DNA of 64,000 nt from Nocardia nova SH22a (GTDB taxonomy: Bacteria > Actinomycetota > Actinomycetes > Mycobacteriales > Mycobacteriaceae), in NCBI RefSeq assembly GCF_000523235.1, contig NZ_CP006850.1:1240001-1304000 (forward strand), read 5' to 3'. Below the pieces are notes generated by a model. It saw nothing but the letters and a program-made list of their open reading frames with translations. It made no database searches and had not been told where the DNA came from. Positions 25,433 to 34,281 of the stretch are shown one piece after another. Position numbers and translations under genes: made by a program. Numbering within the stretch: the stretch's first letter is position 1; each line of letters starts with the position of its first letter.

Positions 25433-26212
25433 CTACATCCGCTCCAGGACGCCACGCAGCAGTTTGCCCAATCTCGGTGCGGCGGCCTGTCCTTCGGCCA
25501 GCACCTCCTGATGGGACAGCGGCGCGCCGGTCACTCCCGCGGCGAGATTGGTGACCAGGGAGATCCCCAGCAGACGCAGCCCGAGCGACCGTGCCGCGAT
25601 CGCCTCCAGCACGGTCGACATGCCCACCAGATCCGCGCCCATACCGCGCAGCATGCGGATCTCGGCCGGGGTCTCGTACTGCGGACCGTGCAGTCCGGCG
25701 TACACGCCCTCGGTCAGCGAGGGGTCGACTTCGGTTGCCAGCGCGCGCAATCCGGGATCCCAGGCATCGACCAGATCGACGAAGTCGGCTCCTGTCAGCG
25801 GGGTACGTCCGGTCAGATTGAGATGGTCGGCGATCAGGACCGGATCGCCGACGCGCATACCGTCACGGATCCCGCCCGCGGCGTTGGTGAGCACCACCGT
25901 CTCCGCGCCCGCCGCCGCGGCGGTGTGGACGGCGTGCACCACCCGCTGCGGTTCGTAACCCTCGTAGAGATGCTGGCGGCCCATCATCAGCAGGACCGGC
26001 GTCTCGCCGACCGTCACCGAATGCACGATGCCCTGATGTCCCTGGGCCGTCGGCGGTTCGAAGCCGGGGATCTCGCCCATCGGGATCGAGGCGCGGGGGG
26101 TGGCGATCTCGGCGGCGGCGGACTGCCAGCCGGAGCCGAGTATCACCGCGACCCGGTGCTGGGGTACTTCCGTGCGGGTGGCGATCGCCTCGGCGGCCTG
26201 TTCGGCAAGCAT
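25433..26212 (-). CDS. deoD: purine nucleoside phosphorylase
   Basis: 259 residues of the trimeric PNP class; cleaves inosine and guanosine with phosphate to base and ribose-1-phosphate. Phosphate sites: ILGSGW at the N-terminus, GRQHLYEGY and TNAAGGI. The purine pocket motif is seen in [12 protein letters not shown] and [11 protein letters not shown], ending with LVTNLAAG (base-binding Asn). ATG 26212 was chosen because TATCGT lies 6 nt upstream (leaderless) and the family begins about 20 residues before ILGSG. It is followed by pmmB after a nine-base, same-frame spacer, suggesting one operon for ribose phosphate recovery. Confidence 0.95.
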   Translation of the reverse strand: MLAEQAAEAIATRTEVPQHRVAVILGSGWQSAAAEIATPRASIPMGEIPGFEPPTAQGHQGIVHSVTVGETPVLLMMGRQHLYEGYEPQRVVHAVHTAAAAGAETVVLTNAAGGIRDGMRVGDPVLIADHLNLTGRTPLTGADFVDLVDAWDPGLRALATEVDPSLTEGVYAGLHGPQYETPAEIRMLRGMGADLVGMSTVLEAIAARSLGLRLLGISLVTNLAAGVTGAPLSHQEVLAEGQAAAPRLGKLLRGVLERM

Positions 26213-26307
26213 GCGCCCACGATAGTGCGCGCACGGGAGCCGCGCGCCGGACACGGCTGACAGGCACCGCCGCGCGGGCGTGCCGGGTCCGGGGCAGGAT
26301 GGTGCTC

Positions 26308-27216
26308 GTGCGTGAACTCGTGGTCCTCGGTACCGCCAGCCAGGTCCCGACCCGTCGGCGTAACCACAACGGATATCTGCTGCGCTGGGACGGCGAGGGC
26401 CTGCTGTTCGATCCGGGCGAGGGCACCCAGCGCCAGATGTTGTACGCGGGGGTTTCGGCCGGTGATATCACCCGGATCTGCCTGACCCACTTCCACGGTG
26501 ACCACTGCCTCGGTCTGCCCGGTGTGCTGGCGCGCTTGAATCTGGATCAGGTCACCCATCCGGTGGACATCTGCTTTCCGGGCTCGGGTGCGCAGAATCT
26601 CGCGCATCTGCGCGGCGTGGTACCCGAATTCGCCGGTCTGCGTGAGCATCCCGTGGCCGACAGCGGTCCGGTGGCGCTGCCGGAGGCGCCCTTCACCTTC
26701 GAGGCGGTGCGGTTGTCCCATCGTGTCGAGACCTTCGGCTACCGGCTCACCGAACCCGACGGGCACCGGTTCCTGCCGGAGCGACTGGCCGAACTCGGAG
26801 TGTCCGGTCCGGCCGTCGGGCGATTGCAGCGCGAGGGATCGGTGCGGCTCGACGACGGGCGGACGGTCACGGTGGACCAGGTGTCGGCCGAGCGGCCCGG
26901 ACAGCGCTTCGCCTTCGTCATGGACACCCGGATGTGTTCGGGCGTAGAGGAATTGGCCGACGGCGCCGACATGCTCGTGATCGAGTCGACGTTTCTCGAG
27001 GCGGAATCGCGACTGGCGCACGACTTCGGCCATCTCACCGCCGCGCAGGCCGCGCAGGCCGCCGCGGCGGCGGGGGTGCGCACGCTCGTGCTGACGCACT
27101 TCTCGCAGCGGTACGGCGATCTCGCAGGACATCACGAGGAGGCGCGGCGCTACTTCGACGGGGATCTGGTGGTAGCCGAGGACCTCATGCGAGTGCCGGT
27201 TCCCGCTCGCCGGTGA
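26308..27216 (+). CDS. rnz: ribonuclease Z (tRNA 3'-processing endonuclease)
   Basis: 302 residues. A metallo-beta-lactamase-fold nuclease that removes the 3' trailer of tRNA precursors. The zinc motif is [10 protein letters not shown] (His61, His63, Asp65, His66), later ligands are in [10 protein letters not shown] and the final [10 protein letters not shown], and the RNase Z-type start [21 protein letters not shown] is exact. GTG 26308 was preferred to ATG 26299 because family members begin at this residue and a CAGGAT box lies 7 nt upstream. It is divergent from deoD. RNA cleavage of CCA-less precursors is family knowledge. Confidence 0.95.
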   Translation: MRELVVLGTASQVPTRRRNHNGYLLRWDGEGLLFDPGEGTQRQMLYAGVSAGDITRICLTHFHGDHCLGLPGVLARLNLDQVTHPVDICFPGSGAQNLAHLRGVVPEFAGLREHPVADSGPVALPEAPFTFEAVRLSHRVETFGYRLTEPDGHRFLPERLAELGVSGPAVGRLQREGSVRLDDGRTVTVDQVSAERPGQRFAFVMDTRMCSGVEELADGADMLVIESTFLEAESRLAHDFGHLTAAQAAQAAAAAGVRTLVLTHFSQRYGDLAGHHEEARRYFDGDLVVAEDLMRVPVPARR

Positions 27217-27324
27217 CCGTCTCGTGTCCCGCGCCACCCGGCATAGGCCACGAAATCCAACTCGCCGGTAACTTAGGTGGGGTGCGGTGTCACCGGTCCA
27301 TTCGGAACTGCATATTCTCTGCGT

Positions 27325-28023
27325 ATGCCGTACTTGGACCGTGACGGGGACGTATTCGTGCTCTACCTCGGCAACGAGGGACAGACCGACAGCGAGAACC
27401 GATTCCATCCCGACTGGATCGACGAATTCCACGCCCGGCTGGACGAGGTCGAGGCCGTCGAGGGACAGGCCGCGCTGGTGACGGTGGCGACCGGGAAATA
27501 CTTCAGCAACGGCCTGGACACCGACTGGCTGTTCGGCAACATGGACCGGATGCACTGGTATCTGGACCGGGTGCATTCGATGTTCACCCGGTTGCTCACC
27601 TTCGGTATGCCGACCGTCGCGGCCCTCAACGGGCACGCCTTCGGCGCCGGCGCCATGCTCGCCACCTCACAGGACTTCCGGGTGATGCGCGCCGATCGCG
27701 GGTACTGGTGCCTGCCGGAGGTGCATCTGGGCATGCCGTTCACGGTGGCGATGAACGCGCTGGTCACCGAGCGGCTGACCAACCAGGTCGCGCTCGAGGC
27801 GATGACCACCGGCCGCCGCTACGGCGCCGCCGACGCCATCGCGGCCGGAATCGTGGATCAGCAGGCCGACGCCGACCGGGTGCTGGCCGACGCGGTCGCG
27901 CGGGCCGCCGCGCTGGCGGGTAATCGCAAGCCCAATCTGCCCGTGATCAAGCGTGCCCTGCACCACCGGGCGCTCGTGGGGCTGAACACCGCGACCACCC
28001 CGGAGAACCTGGCCTTCGGCTGA
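27325..28023 (+). CDS. enoyl-CoA hydratase/isomerase family protein
   Basis: 232-residue crotonase-fold protein. The oxyanion-hole residues are in TGKYFSNGLDTDWLF and LNGHAFGAGAMLATSQDFRVM, but the pair of catalytic Glu expected in hydratases is not both evident: the second position reads WCLPEVHLGMPFT. This resembles the actinobacterial and plant Delta3,Delta2-enoyl-CoA isomerase-like group. The substrate is unknown; fatty acid or CoA-ester metabolism is likely. TATTCT six bases before ATG indicates a leaderless message, and sets the start. It is followed 45 nt later by amiB1. Confidence 0.88.
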   Translation: MPYLDRDGDVFVLYLGNEGQTDSENRFHPDWIDEFHARLDEVEAVEGQAALVTVATGKYFSNGLDTDWLFGNMDRMHWYLDRVHSMFTRLLTFGMPTVAALNGHAFGAGAMLATSQDFRVMRADRGYWCLPEVHLGMPFTVAMNALVTERLTNQVALEAMTTGRRYGAADAIAAGIVDQQADADRVLADAVARAAALAGNRKPNLPVIKRALHHRALVGLNTATTPENLAFG

Positions 28024-28068
28024 CGACCCGATGATCATCGCGTGGCATTCGGTGCGAGACTGGGTGCC

Positions 28069-29265
28069 ATGCCACGCAGCGCGGACGACCGTATCGCGGC
28101 GGCCGACGACGCCGTGTCGGCCGCCGAACCGGAGCTGATCGCACTCTCGCATTCCATTCACGCCGAACCGGAGCTGGCCTTCGCCGAATTCCGCAGCGTG
28201 CACAAGACGCTGATCCCGCTGCGGGAGCGCGGCTTCCACATCGAGACGCCGGTCGCCGATCTGGACACCGCCTTCGTCGCCACCTACGGCAGCGGTGAAC
28301 TGGTGGTCGGCATCTGCGCCGAATACGACGCACTGCCCGAGATCGGGCACGCCTGCGGGCACAACATCATCGCCGCGTCTGCGGTGGGCGCCGCGCTGGC
28401 GCTGGCCGCGGTGGCGGACCGGTGTGCGATCACCGTGAAGGTGTTCGGCACCCCGGCCGAGGAGAGCGGCGGCGGCAAGGTCCTGATGCTCGAGCGCGGG
28501 GTGTTCGACGGCGTCGCGATGGCGATGATGGTGCATCCCGGGCCGTTCGACATCGTGGCCGCCCGCTCACTGGCGCTGGCGGATCTGTCGGTGACCTTCC
28601 ACGGCCGCGAGGCCCACGCCAGCGCCGCGCCCGAATACGGCCGCAACGCCGGTGACGCGGCCACGGTCGCGCAGGTCGCGCTGGGGTTGCTGCGTCAGCA
28701 TCTGCGGCCCGGCCAGCAGCTGCACGGTATAGTCGAATCGGGTGGTGTTGCCCCGAATATCGTGCCCGGCTTTGCGGAATTGCTGTACTACCTGAGGGCG
28801 GACGATTCCGCATCCCTCGACGATCTGCGACAGCGCGCCTCGGCCTGTTTCGAGGCGGGAGCGCTGGCGACCGGATGTACCCATGAGATCCGGGCGCTCG
28901 CGCCCACGTATACCGAGCTCACACCGGACCCCGCACTACTCTGTGTCTACCGCGAGCAGATCATCGGTATGGGCCGCACGCCGCTGGCGCCGGAGCTCGA
29001 GGCGGCGCGGCCGCTCGGCAGCACGGATATGGGCAATGTCACGAACGCCATTCCCGGAATTCATCCGGTGATCGGCATCGAGGCGAACGGCGCGGTGACC
29101 CATCAGCGGGAATTCGCTGCGGCGGCCGTGACGTCCTCGGCGGATCTCGCCGTGATCGACGGGGCACGGGCCCTGGCACGGACCGCGATCCGGATCGCGG
29201 GCGATCAATTTCACAGGGACAGGTTGTTGGGGCGCAGTATTCGGCGACAGGAGGATATTCGGTGA
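28069..29265 (+). CDS. amiB1: M20-family amidohydrolase, AmiB1-like
   Basis: 398 residues of the zinc aminoacylase/amidohydrolase family. Metal-binding blocks are AEYDALPEIGHACGHN, the catalytic Glu region GTPAEESGGGKVLM, and a C-terminal STDMGN. The middle domain (about 190-300: FHGREAHASAAPEYGRNAGDA) is the dimerisation lid. It is closer to the AbgB/AmhX-type branch acting on N-acyl amino acids or p-aminobenzoyl-glutamate. The stop overlaps the start of the paralogous next gene (GTGA). Synteny equals Rv3306c-Rv3305c. True substrate unknown. Confidence 0.92.
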   Translation: MPRSADDRIAAADDAVSAAEPELIALSHSIHAEPELAFAEFRSVHKTLIPLRERGFHIETPVADLDTAFVATYGSGELVVGICAEYDALPEIGHACGHNIIAASAVGAALALAAVADRCAITVKVFGTPAEESGGGKVLMLERGVFDGVAMAMMVHPGPFDIVAARSLALADLSVTFHGREAHASAAPEYGRNAGDAATVAQVALGLLRQHLRPGQQLHGIVESGGVAPNIVPGFAELLYYLRADDSASLDDLRQRASACFEAGALATGCTHEIRALAPTYTELTPDPALLCVYREQIIGMGRTPLAPELEAARPLGSTDMGNVTNAIPGIHPVIGIEANGAVTHQREFAAAAVTSSADLAVIDGARALARTAIRIAGDQFHRDRLLGRSIRRQEDIR

Positions 29266-30620
29266 GCACGATCGGCCGGTCACCGGCGGGCCGCGAGGAC
29301 GATGCCGCGGAGGGTGACTCCGCGGGTACCGGCACTCCCATTTCGGCGAGCCGCCAGACGACCACGGGTCTGTCCGGGCGCACGTCCGGTTCCGCGGCGG
29401 GGCCCGAGGCGGGCACCTGTCGTCACACCGGCCTCGCGACCGGACGGCAGACCGAGGTCGCCGCGGACCAGGCCGCCGTCGAGTCCTGGTTGCGCGAACA
29501 CGGCGACGACCTCATCGGCTGGCGCCGCCACATCCACGCCAATCCGGAACTGTCCCGGGCCGAGCACGCGACCACCGAATTCGTCGAGTCGTGGCTGGTC
29601 AAGGCCGATCTGGAACCGCGGATACTGCCCACCGGCAACGGCCTGATCTGCGATATCGGCCCGTCCGGCCCGAGGCTCGCGCTGCGGGCCGATATGGACG
29701 CGCTGCCGCTGCAGGAGTACACCGGCCGCCCGTTCGCCTCGACCGTGCCCGGAGTGTCGCACGCCTGCGGTCACGACGCGCACACCGCGATCCTGCTCGG
29801 CACCGCACTCGCGCTGGCCGAACTCGACGAGCTGCCGGTGGGGGTGCGGCTGGTGTTCCAGCACGCCGAGGAGGTCATGCCCGGCGGCGCCATCGACATG
29901 GTCGCCGCGGGTGCGATGGACGATGTCTCGCGGGTCTTCGCACTGCACTGCGATCCGCGGCTCGAGGTCGGCCGGATCGGTGTCCGGGTCGGCGCGATCA
30001 CCTCCGCCGCCGACACCGTCGAACTCGTGCTGGACTCGCCGGGCGGGCACACCTCGCGGCCGCATCTGACCAGCGATCTGGTCTACGCCATCGGCACGGT
30101 CATCACCGGACTTCCCGGACTGCTGAGCCGCCGCATCGATCCGCGGACCAGCACGGTCATGGTGTGGGGTGCGGTGTCGGCGGGGAAGGCGCCCAATGCC
30201 ATTCCCCAGACCGGCATGCTCACCGGAACCGTCCGCACCGGCGATCACGCCACCTGGTCGCTGCTCGAGCCGATGGTTCGTGAGATCGTCGACGGCCTGC
30301 TCGCGCCGACCGGTGTGCGGTACCAGCTGAACTACAAACGCGGGGTCCCGCCGGTGGTCAACGACGAATTCTGCACCCGGATGTTCGAGGACGCGATTCT
30401 CGGGCTGGGTCCGGACGCCCTGTCGGACACCCCGCAGTCCGGCGGTGGCGAGGACTTCTCCTGGTACCTCGAGGAGGTGCCGGGAGCGATGGCCCGCCTG
30501 GGCGTGTGGTCGGGGGAGGGCCCGCAACTGGACATCCACCAGCCGACCTTCGACATCGACGAGCGCGCACTGGCCGCCGGAGTCCGGGTGCTGACCAATC
30601 TGGTGCTCCAGGCACGCTGA
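29262..30620 (+). CDS. amiA1: M20-family amidohydrolase, AmiA1-like
   Basis: 452 residues, paralog of the preceding gene. Zinc and catalytic motifs are SHACGHDAHTAILLG, FQHAEEVMPGGAIDM and the final SGGGEDFSWYL, as in IAA-amino-acid and N-acyl-amino-acid hydrolases. The first 65 residues are a low-complexity Ser/Thr/Gly/Arg-rich extension without family similarity; the catalytic part starts around EDQAAVESWLREH. GTG at 29262 has a strong AGGAGG 7 nt upstream and overlaps the amiB1 stop by 4 nt, so the extension is probably real. The two enzymes may form a heteromeric or sequential pair. Confidence 0.92.
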   Translation: MSTIGRSPAGREDDAAEGDSAGTGTPISASRQTTTGLSGRTSGSAAGPEAGTCRHTGLATGRQTEVAADQAAVESWLREHGDDLIGWRRHIHANPELSRAEHATTEFVESWLVKADLEPRILPTGNGLICDIGPSGPRLALRADMDALPLQEYTGRPFASTVPGVSHACGHDAHTAILLGTALALAELDELPVGVRLVFQHAEEVMPGGAIDMVAAGAMDDVSRVFALHCDPRLEVGRIGVRVGAITSAADTVELVLDSPGGHTSRPHLTSDLVYAIGTVITGLPGLLSRRIDPRTSTVMVWGAVSAGKAPNAIPQTGMLTGTVRTGDHATWSLLEPMVREIVDGLLAPTGVRYQLNYKRGVPPVVNDEFCTRMFEDAILGLGPDALSDTPQSGGGEDFSWYLEEVPGAMARLGVWSGEGPQLDIHQPTFDIDERALAAGVRVLTNLVLQAR

Positions 30621-30627
30621 CCGGAAT

Positions 30628-30653
30628 CGGCCCGCCGGAACTCCGGCGGGCCG
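30628..30653. terminator. bidirectional terminator between amiA1 and Rv3304-like gene
   Basis: GGCCCGCCGGA (30629-30639) and TCCGGCGGGCC (30642-30652) pair perfectly, with one more base pair outside, giving a 12-bp GC-rich stem and tiny loop between convergent stops. No U-tract. Confidence 0.75.
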
Positions 30654-30658
30654 CCGGA

Positions 30659-31141
30659 TCACATCGAGCCGAAGGTTCCCGGCCCCACGTTGCGGCTGTT
30701 CCGGGTGCGCAGTGCGTGCACGTATTCGGATGGGGCACCGGCCTTTTCGGCCGCATCGGCGATCACGCCGATATAGCGCGCCGAGGGCAGGCCGCCCTCG
30801 TAGGCATCCAGCACGTACAGCCACGCCAGGACCGGCTGGCTGCCGCTGCCCGAATTCGGCGTGACCCGCAGGCGGAGCTTCTTGTGGATGCCGAAATCCG
30901 AGCCCTCCCACCGGTCGAGGCTGTCCTCGTCCTCGGCGGAGACGTCGTAGAGCACGACGAAGACCCGGGAACCGGGATCCTCGACGACTTGCGCCAGCGG
31001 CCCCTCCCAGCCGATGTCGTCGCCGGCGAAGGTCAGGCGCCACCCCTCCAGCCAGCCCGTTCCGTAGACGGGGGAGTGCGGACAGCGCTTGAGCATCTGC
31101 TCCGGATCCATATTGGATCCGTAGGCGGCGTATATCGGCAC
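30659..31141 (-). CDS. gamma-glutamylcyclotransferase-like protein
   Basis: 160 residues with the cyclotransferase fold. The substrate loop YGSNM (7-11) opens the protein, followed by GWRLTFAGDDIGWEGPLAQVV and VLYDVSAEDEDSLDRWEG, where the acidic residue after the RWE turn is the usual catalytic position. The family releases 5-oxoproline from gamma-glutamyl compounds. GTG 31141 lies six bases after a TACTCT box, a leaderless promoter. Ortholog by position of Rv3304, which is next to lpdA in M. tuberculosis too. Its actual substrate is unknown. Confidence 0.88.
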   Translation of the reverse strand: MPIYAAYGSNMDPEQMLKRCPHSPVYGTGWLEGWRLTFAGDDIGWEGPLAQVVEDPGSRVFVVLYDVSAEDEDSLDRWEGSDFGIHKKLRLRVTPNSGSGSQPVLAWLYVLDAYEGGLPSARYIGVIADAAEKAGAPSEYVHALRTRNSRNVGPGTFGSM

Positions 31142-31359
31142 CAGGCAAGAGTATCGAATGTAGGGACAGCTTGTTTCGAACCGGCCGGGTTCGGGCGCCG
31201 AAGGTGTCCGCGGATGCCCGGCACATGTCCGGCGTTTTACGAGAAGGTGACACGCGCAACCCCAGCCGTGATGCGGTCAAAACTGTGGGGAACAGGACCG
31301 ATAACGTTGACGGCAGTGCCGGAGATCCCGGCCGCACGCACTCGATAGCGGAGGTACAC

Positions 31360-32763
31360 ATGGCCCGCATAGCAATCATCGGGGGTGGCCCCGCCGGCTA
31401 CGAGGCGGCATTGGTGGCGGCTCAGCACGGAGCCACGGTCACCGTGATCGACTCCGACGGTATCGGTGGCGCGTGCGTGCTGTGGGATTGTGTTCCGTCC
31501 AAGACCTTCATCGCCTCGACCGGGGTGCGCACCGATCTGCGCCGGGCCCGGGATCTGGGCATCACGGTGCACATGGCGCAGGCCCAGGTGCGGCTGTCGG
31601 AGGTCAACTCGCGGGTCAAGGCGCTGGCGCAGGCGCAGTCGTCGGATATCCGCTCCAAACTGCAGGCCGCCGGGGTCACCATTCTCAACGGCAGCGGCAG
31701 GCTGATCGATCAGATCCCCGGCCTGGCCACCCATCTGGTGCGCGCGACCCTCGCCGACGGCACCGAACGGGTGATGGAGGCCGAGGTGGTGCTGATCGCC
31801 ACCGGCGCCAGCCCGCGGGTGCTGCCCGGCGCCGAACCCGACGGGGAGCGCATCCTCACCTGGCGCCAGCTCTACGACATCCCCGAGCTGCCGGAGACGC
31901 TGGTGGTGGTCGGATCCGGCGTCACCGGCGCCGAATTCGTCTCCGCCTACACCGAAATGGGCGTCAAGGTGAAGCTGGTGTCCAGCCGCGACCGGATGAT
32001 GCCCGGTGAGGACGCCGACGCCGCCCTGGTCCTCGAGGACGCCCTCGCCGAACGCGGTGTGGAGCTGGTGAAGCAGGCCCGCGCCGACGCCGTCGAGCGC
32101 ACCGCCGACGGGATCGTGGTGAAACTGTCCGACGGGCGCACGGTCACCGGCACCCACGCGCTGATGACCGTCGGATCCACGCCCAACACCCACGATCTGG
32201 GGCTGGAGCGGATCGGCATCGAACTCGATCGCGGAGGGTATCTGCGGGTGGACCGGGTCTCGCGCACCGCGGTGCCCGGAATCTACGCCGCCGGTGACTG
32301 CACCGGACTCCTGCCGCTGGCCTCGGTCGCGGCCATGCAGGGCCGGATCGCGATGTACCACGCACTCGGCGAGGGCGTGGTCCCGATCCGGTTGAAGACG
32401 GTCGCCTCGGCGGTCTTCACCCGGCCCGAGATCGCGACCGTCGGTGTCAGCCAGACCGCCATCGACAACGGTGAGGTCCCCGCCCGCACGGTGATGCTGC
32501 CGCTCAACACCAACCCGCGCGCCAAGATGTCGGGACTGCGCCGCGGTTTCGTGAAGATCTTCTGCCGCCCCGCCACCGGCGTCGTGATCGGCGGCGTCGT
32601 GGTCGCCCCCATCGCCTCGGAACTGATCCTCCCGATCGCCATCGCGGTCCAGAACAACCTGACCGTGAACGACCTGGCCCAAACCTTCTCGGTGTACCCG
32701 TCACTGTCCGGATCGGTCACCGAGGCCGCCCGCCAACTGATGCGCCACGACGACCTGGACTGA
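31360..32763 (+). CDS. lpdA: LpdA-type flavoprotein, NAD(P)H quinone reductase family
   Basis: 467-residue two-dinucleotide-fold flavoprotein. FAD motif IIGGGPAGYEAA and NAD(P) motif VVGSGVTGAEF are intact, as is the second FAD site AAGDCTGLLPLAS. The disulfide segment reads GGACVLWDCVPSK (Cys39 and Cys44), so both redox cysteines are kept; as I recall, M. tuberculosis Rv3303c has Ala in place of the first. The C-terminal His-Glu of true disulfide reductases is absent (VYPSLSGS instead of HPTLSE). Hence lipoamide dehydrogenase activity is unlikely and quinone reduction more likely. ATG 31360 has GGAGG 5 nt upstream. Confidence 0.9.
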   Translation: MARIAIIGGGPAGYEAALVAAQHGATVTVIDSDGIGGACVLWDCVPSKTFIASTGVRTDLRRARDLGITVHMAQAQVRLSEVNSRVKALAQAQSSDIRSKLQAAGVTILNGSGRLIDQIPGLATHLVRATLADGTERVMEAEVVLIATGASPRVLPGAEPDGERILTWRQLYDIPELPETLVVVGSGVTGAEFVSAYTEMGVKVKLVSSRDRMMPGEDADAALVLEDALAERGVELVKQARADAVERTADGIVVKLSDGRTVTGTHALMTVGSTPNTHDLGLERIGIELDRGGYLRVDRVSRTAVPGIYAAGDCTGLLPLASVAAMQGRIAMYHALGEGVVPIRLKTVASAVFTRPEIATVGVSQTAIDNGEVPARTVMLPLNTNPRAKMSGLRRGFVKIFCRPATGVVIGGVVVAPIASELILPIAIAVQNNLTVNDLAQTFSVYPSLSGSVTEAARQLMRHDDLD

Positions 32764-33067
32764 CAGCTCTCAACCTCCCTGTCATGCAGGGTTTTCCAAC
32801 CGTTCGTGTGACCTTCCCAGCGATGCGAAACATCTTTGTTGCCTGAAACATGTTCGTGTGGTTCACTTCCCGCAGAGATGTCGTTATCGGGCGGTTGACG
32901 GGATCCATGTGCGGGGGGAATTCACCTTTCCGGGCCGGGAATCCGTGGCCGGTTTCGCGGGCCGCAGCAGGGTGCGGACCGGACATCGATGAGGGATAGA
33001 TGAGCCGGTCTCATCGGACGGCGGCAGCCGGGCCGGTGGCCGGGCTCTGGAAAGGGACTGCGAGACA
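32764..33067. other. intergenic region lpdA to secreted protein gene
   Basis: About 300 bases with no gene. It has a weak terminator next to lpdA, a pair of 9-nt direct repeats GTTCGTGTG (starting 32802 and 32852) and a pair of GAAACAT repeats (32827-32833, 32845-32851) that may be regulator half-sites. TTGACG near 32896 is a possible -35. Confidence 0.55.
32777..32795 (+). terminator. terminator after lpdA
   Basis: CCCTG and CAGGG form a short 5-bp stem around TCATG and are followed by TTTT, one of few U-tract terminators in the window. Thirteen bases after the lpdA stop. Confidence 0.6.
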
Positions 33068-34207
33068 GTGAAACATCGTAAGCCGGGTCGGCCGCAGCAG
33101 CGCGGGCTGGCCGCGACGTCGTTGCCACTGGCCACCGCCGCCGTCGTGGCGACCATCCTCGCATCGGGGACGGCGGCCGCCGCGCCGACGGAACAGCCGA
33201 CCGTGCCGACCACTCCCGCGCAGCCGGGCGCGACCGACGAGGCGCCCGCGCAGGACGGCAACACCGATTCGCCGAACGGCCAGAACACGCCGAACGGCCA
33301 GAACACGCCGAACGGTCAGAACACGCCGGGCGCCGAGCAGAACGGCCCGCAGCAGAACGGCAACACCCAGCCGGGTGTCACCACTCCGGGACAGCCGGGC
33401 ACCACCGCTCCGCGGCCGGGCGGAACCACGCCGCAGCCGGGCGTCACCACTCCGAACCAGAACGGCCCGAAGCCGGGCCAGGGCTCGACCCAGCCGGGCG
33501 TCACGGCGCCGCGGGTGGCGCCGCTGCCGGTGCCGGGGCAGGGCAACCAGGTCGCCCCGGCCGGTACTCCGGATCAGCACAACCCGAACGATCAGGCCGA
33601 TCAGCTGAAGCCGGGACAGCAGCCGGATCAGTCGGTGGTGACCCCGAACGGGCCACTGCCGCAACAGAACAACAACCAGATGGACACGCTGCGCGGGCAG
33701 CAGGGCAGCGATCACTCCGCCGAGCAGGCGCAGTGGACCTCGCCGAGCCTGCAGGCCGCCCCGGCCGCCCCGGTGGTCCAGATGAACGGCCCGCACACCG
33801 AGGTCGGCGCCAATGTCGACGGTGGCGCGCTGCTGCCGGGCTACGTCGCCAACACCCACCACTTCAGCAACCTCGACGGCTACGTCGGCACGGTCGGGTA
33901 CAACACCCCGAACGGTGTGGGTGACGCGGGTGTCTCGGTGGAGTTCGTCGAGGCGAACAAGATCAAGGTCACCTCGTACACCCATGCGACCGGATTCGAC
34001 GACCTGAAGTCGGAGAACTACGTCGACACCACCCAGCCCAATGCGGCGAAGGCGGCCGTCGAGGGCTGGATCAAGCAGCAGCCCGGTGGGGCGGCCGCAC
34101 TGGATGCCGCCGGGCAGATTGGTAGACTCCCGCAGGGTGATATCGCTCCGCAAACGGTGAATGTCGCTGGTGCGACCACTCAGTGGGGTGGCACGGTCCA
34201 GTACTGA
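33068..34207 (+). CDS. secreted Pro/Gln/Asn-rich protein of unknown function
   Basis: 379 residues starting at GTG. The N-terminal signal peptide (basic MKHRKPGRPQQR, hydrophobic core, Ala-rich end near residue 38) directs export. Residues about 40-225 are low complexity, rich in Pro, Gln, Asn, Gly and Thr, with NGQNTP repeated three times and QPGVTTP-like repeats. The last 140 residues form a compact domain (PHTEVGANVDGGALLPGYVANTH, then strands VEFVEANKIKVTSYTHA and a helix), so the protein looks like a folded head on an unstructured wall-spanning stalk. No enzymatic motif was found. A UUCG-capped terminator follows. Confidence 0.85.
   Translation: MKHRKPGRPQQRGLAATSLPLATAAVVATILASGTAAAAPTEQPTVPTTPAQPGATDEAPAQDGNTDSPNGQNTPNGQNTPNGQNTPGAEQNGPQQNGNTQPGVTTPGQPGTTAPRPGGTTPQPGVTTPNQNGPKPGQGSTQPGVTAPRVAPLPVPGQGNQVAPAGTPDQHNPNDQADQLKPGQQPDQSVVTPNGPLPQQNNNQMDTLRGQQGSDHSAEQAQWTSPSLQAAPAAPVVQMNGPHTEVGANVDGGALLPGYVANTHHFSNLDGYVGTVGYNTPNGVGDAGVSVEFVEANKIKVTSYTHATGFDDLKSENYVDTTQPNAAKAAVEGWIKQQPGGAAALDAAGQIGRLPQGDIAPQTVNVAGATTQWGGTVQY
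33272..33325 (+). repeat. three tandem 18-bp repeats
   Basis: Unit CCGAACGGCCAGAACACG occurs at 33272, 33290 and 33308; only the third has one change (GGTCAG). The unit codes for NGQNTP, in frame, within the stalk of the secreted protein. Confidence 0.9.
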
Positions 34208-34222
34208 TACAGACTGAATCGA

Positions 34223-34256
34223 CGCGTGGGGCGGTCGTTCGCGACCGCCCCACGCG
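34223..34256 (+). terminator. strong hairpin with TTCG loop
   Basis: A perfect 15-bp stem, arms CGCGTGGGGCGGTCG and CGACCGCCCCACGCG, is capped by a TTCG tetraloop. It lies 15 nt after the secreted-protein stop and 25 nt before the next start, so it should separate the two genes' transcripts. Confidence 0.8.
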
Positions 34257-34281
34257 CGTGTCTCGGGGAAGGGACGTGTTG

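Noticed and set aside
23828..26260. 810-codon open frame on the plus strand
   Set aside because: Antisense to pmmB and deoD, both with intact catalytic motifs; composition is typical of a shadow frame.
29280..31379. 699-codon open frame on the minus strand
   Set aside because: Shadow of amiA1 and of the Rv3304-like gene in another frame; no family motif.
32764..33067. Possible riboswitch in the leader of the secreted protein
   Set aside because: The long leader before an envelope gene invited a cyclic-di-AMP (ydaO-type) search, but I could not find the conserved core elements.
33272..33325. Regular short repeats as a possible CRISPR array
   Set aside because: The 18-bp units are directly joined with no spacers and are in frame within a secreted protein.
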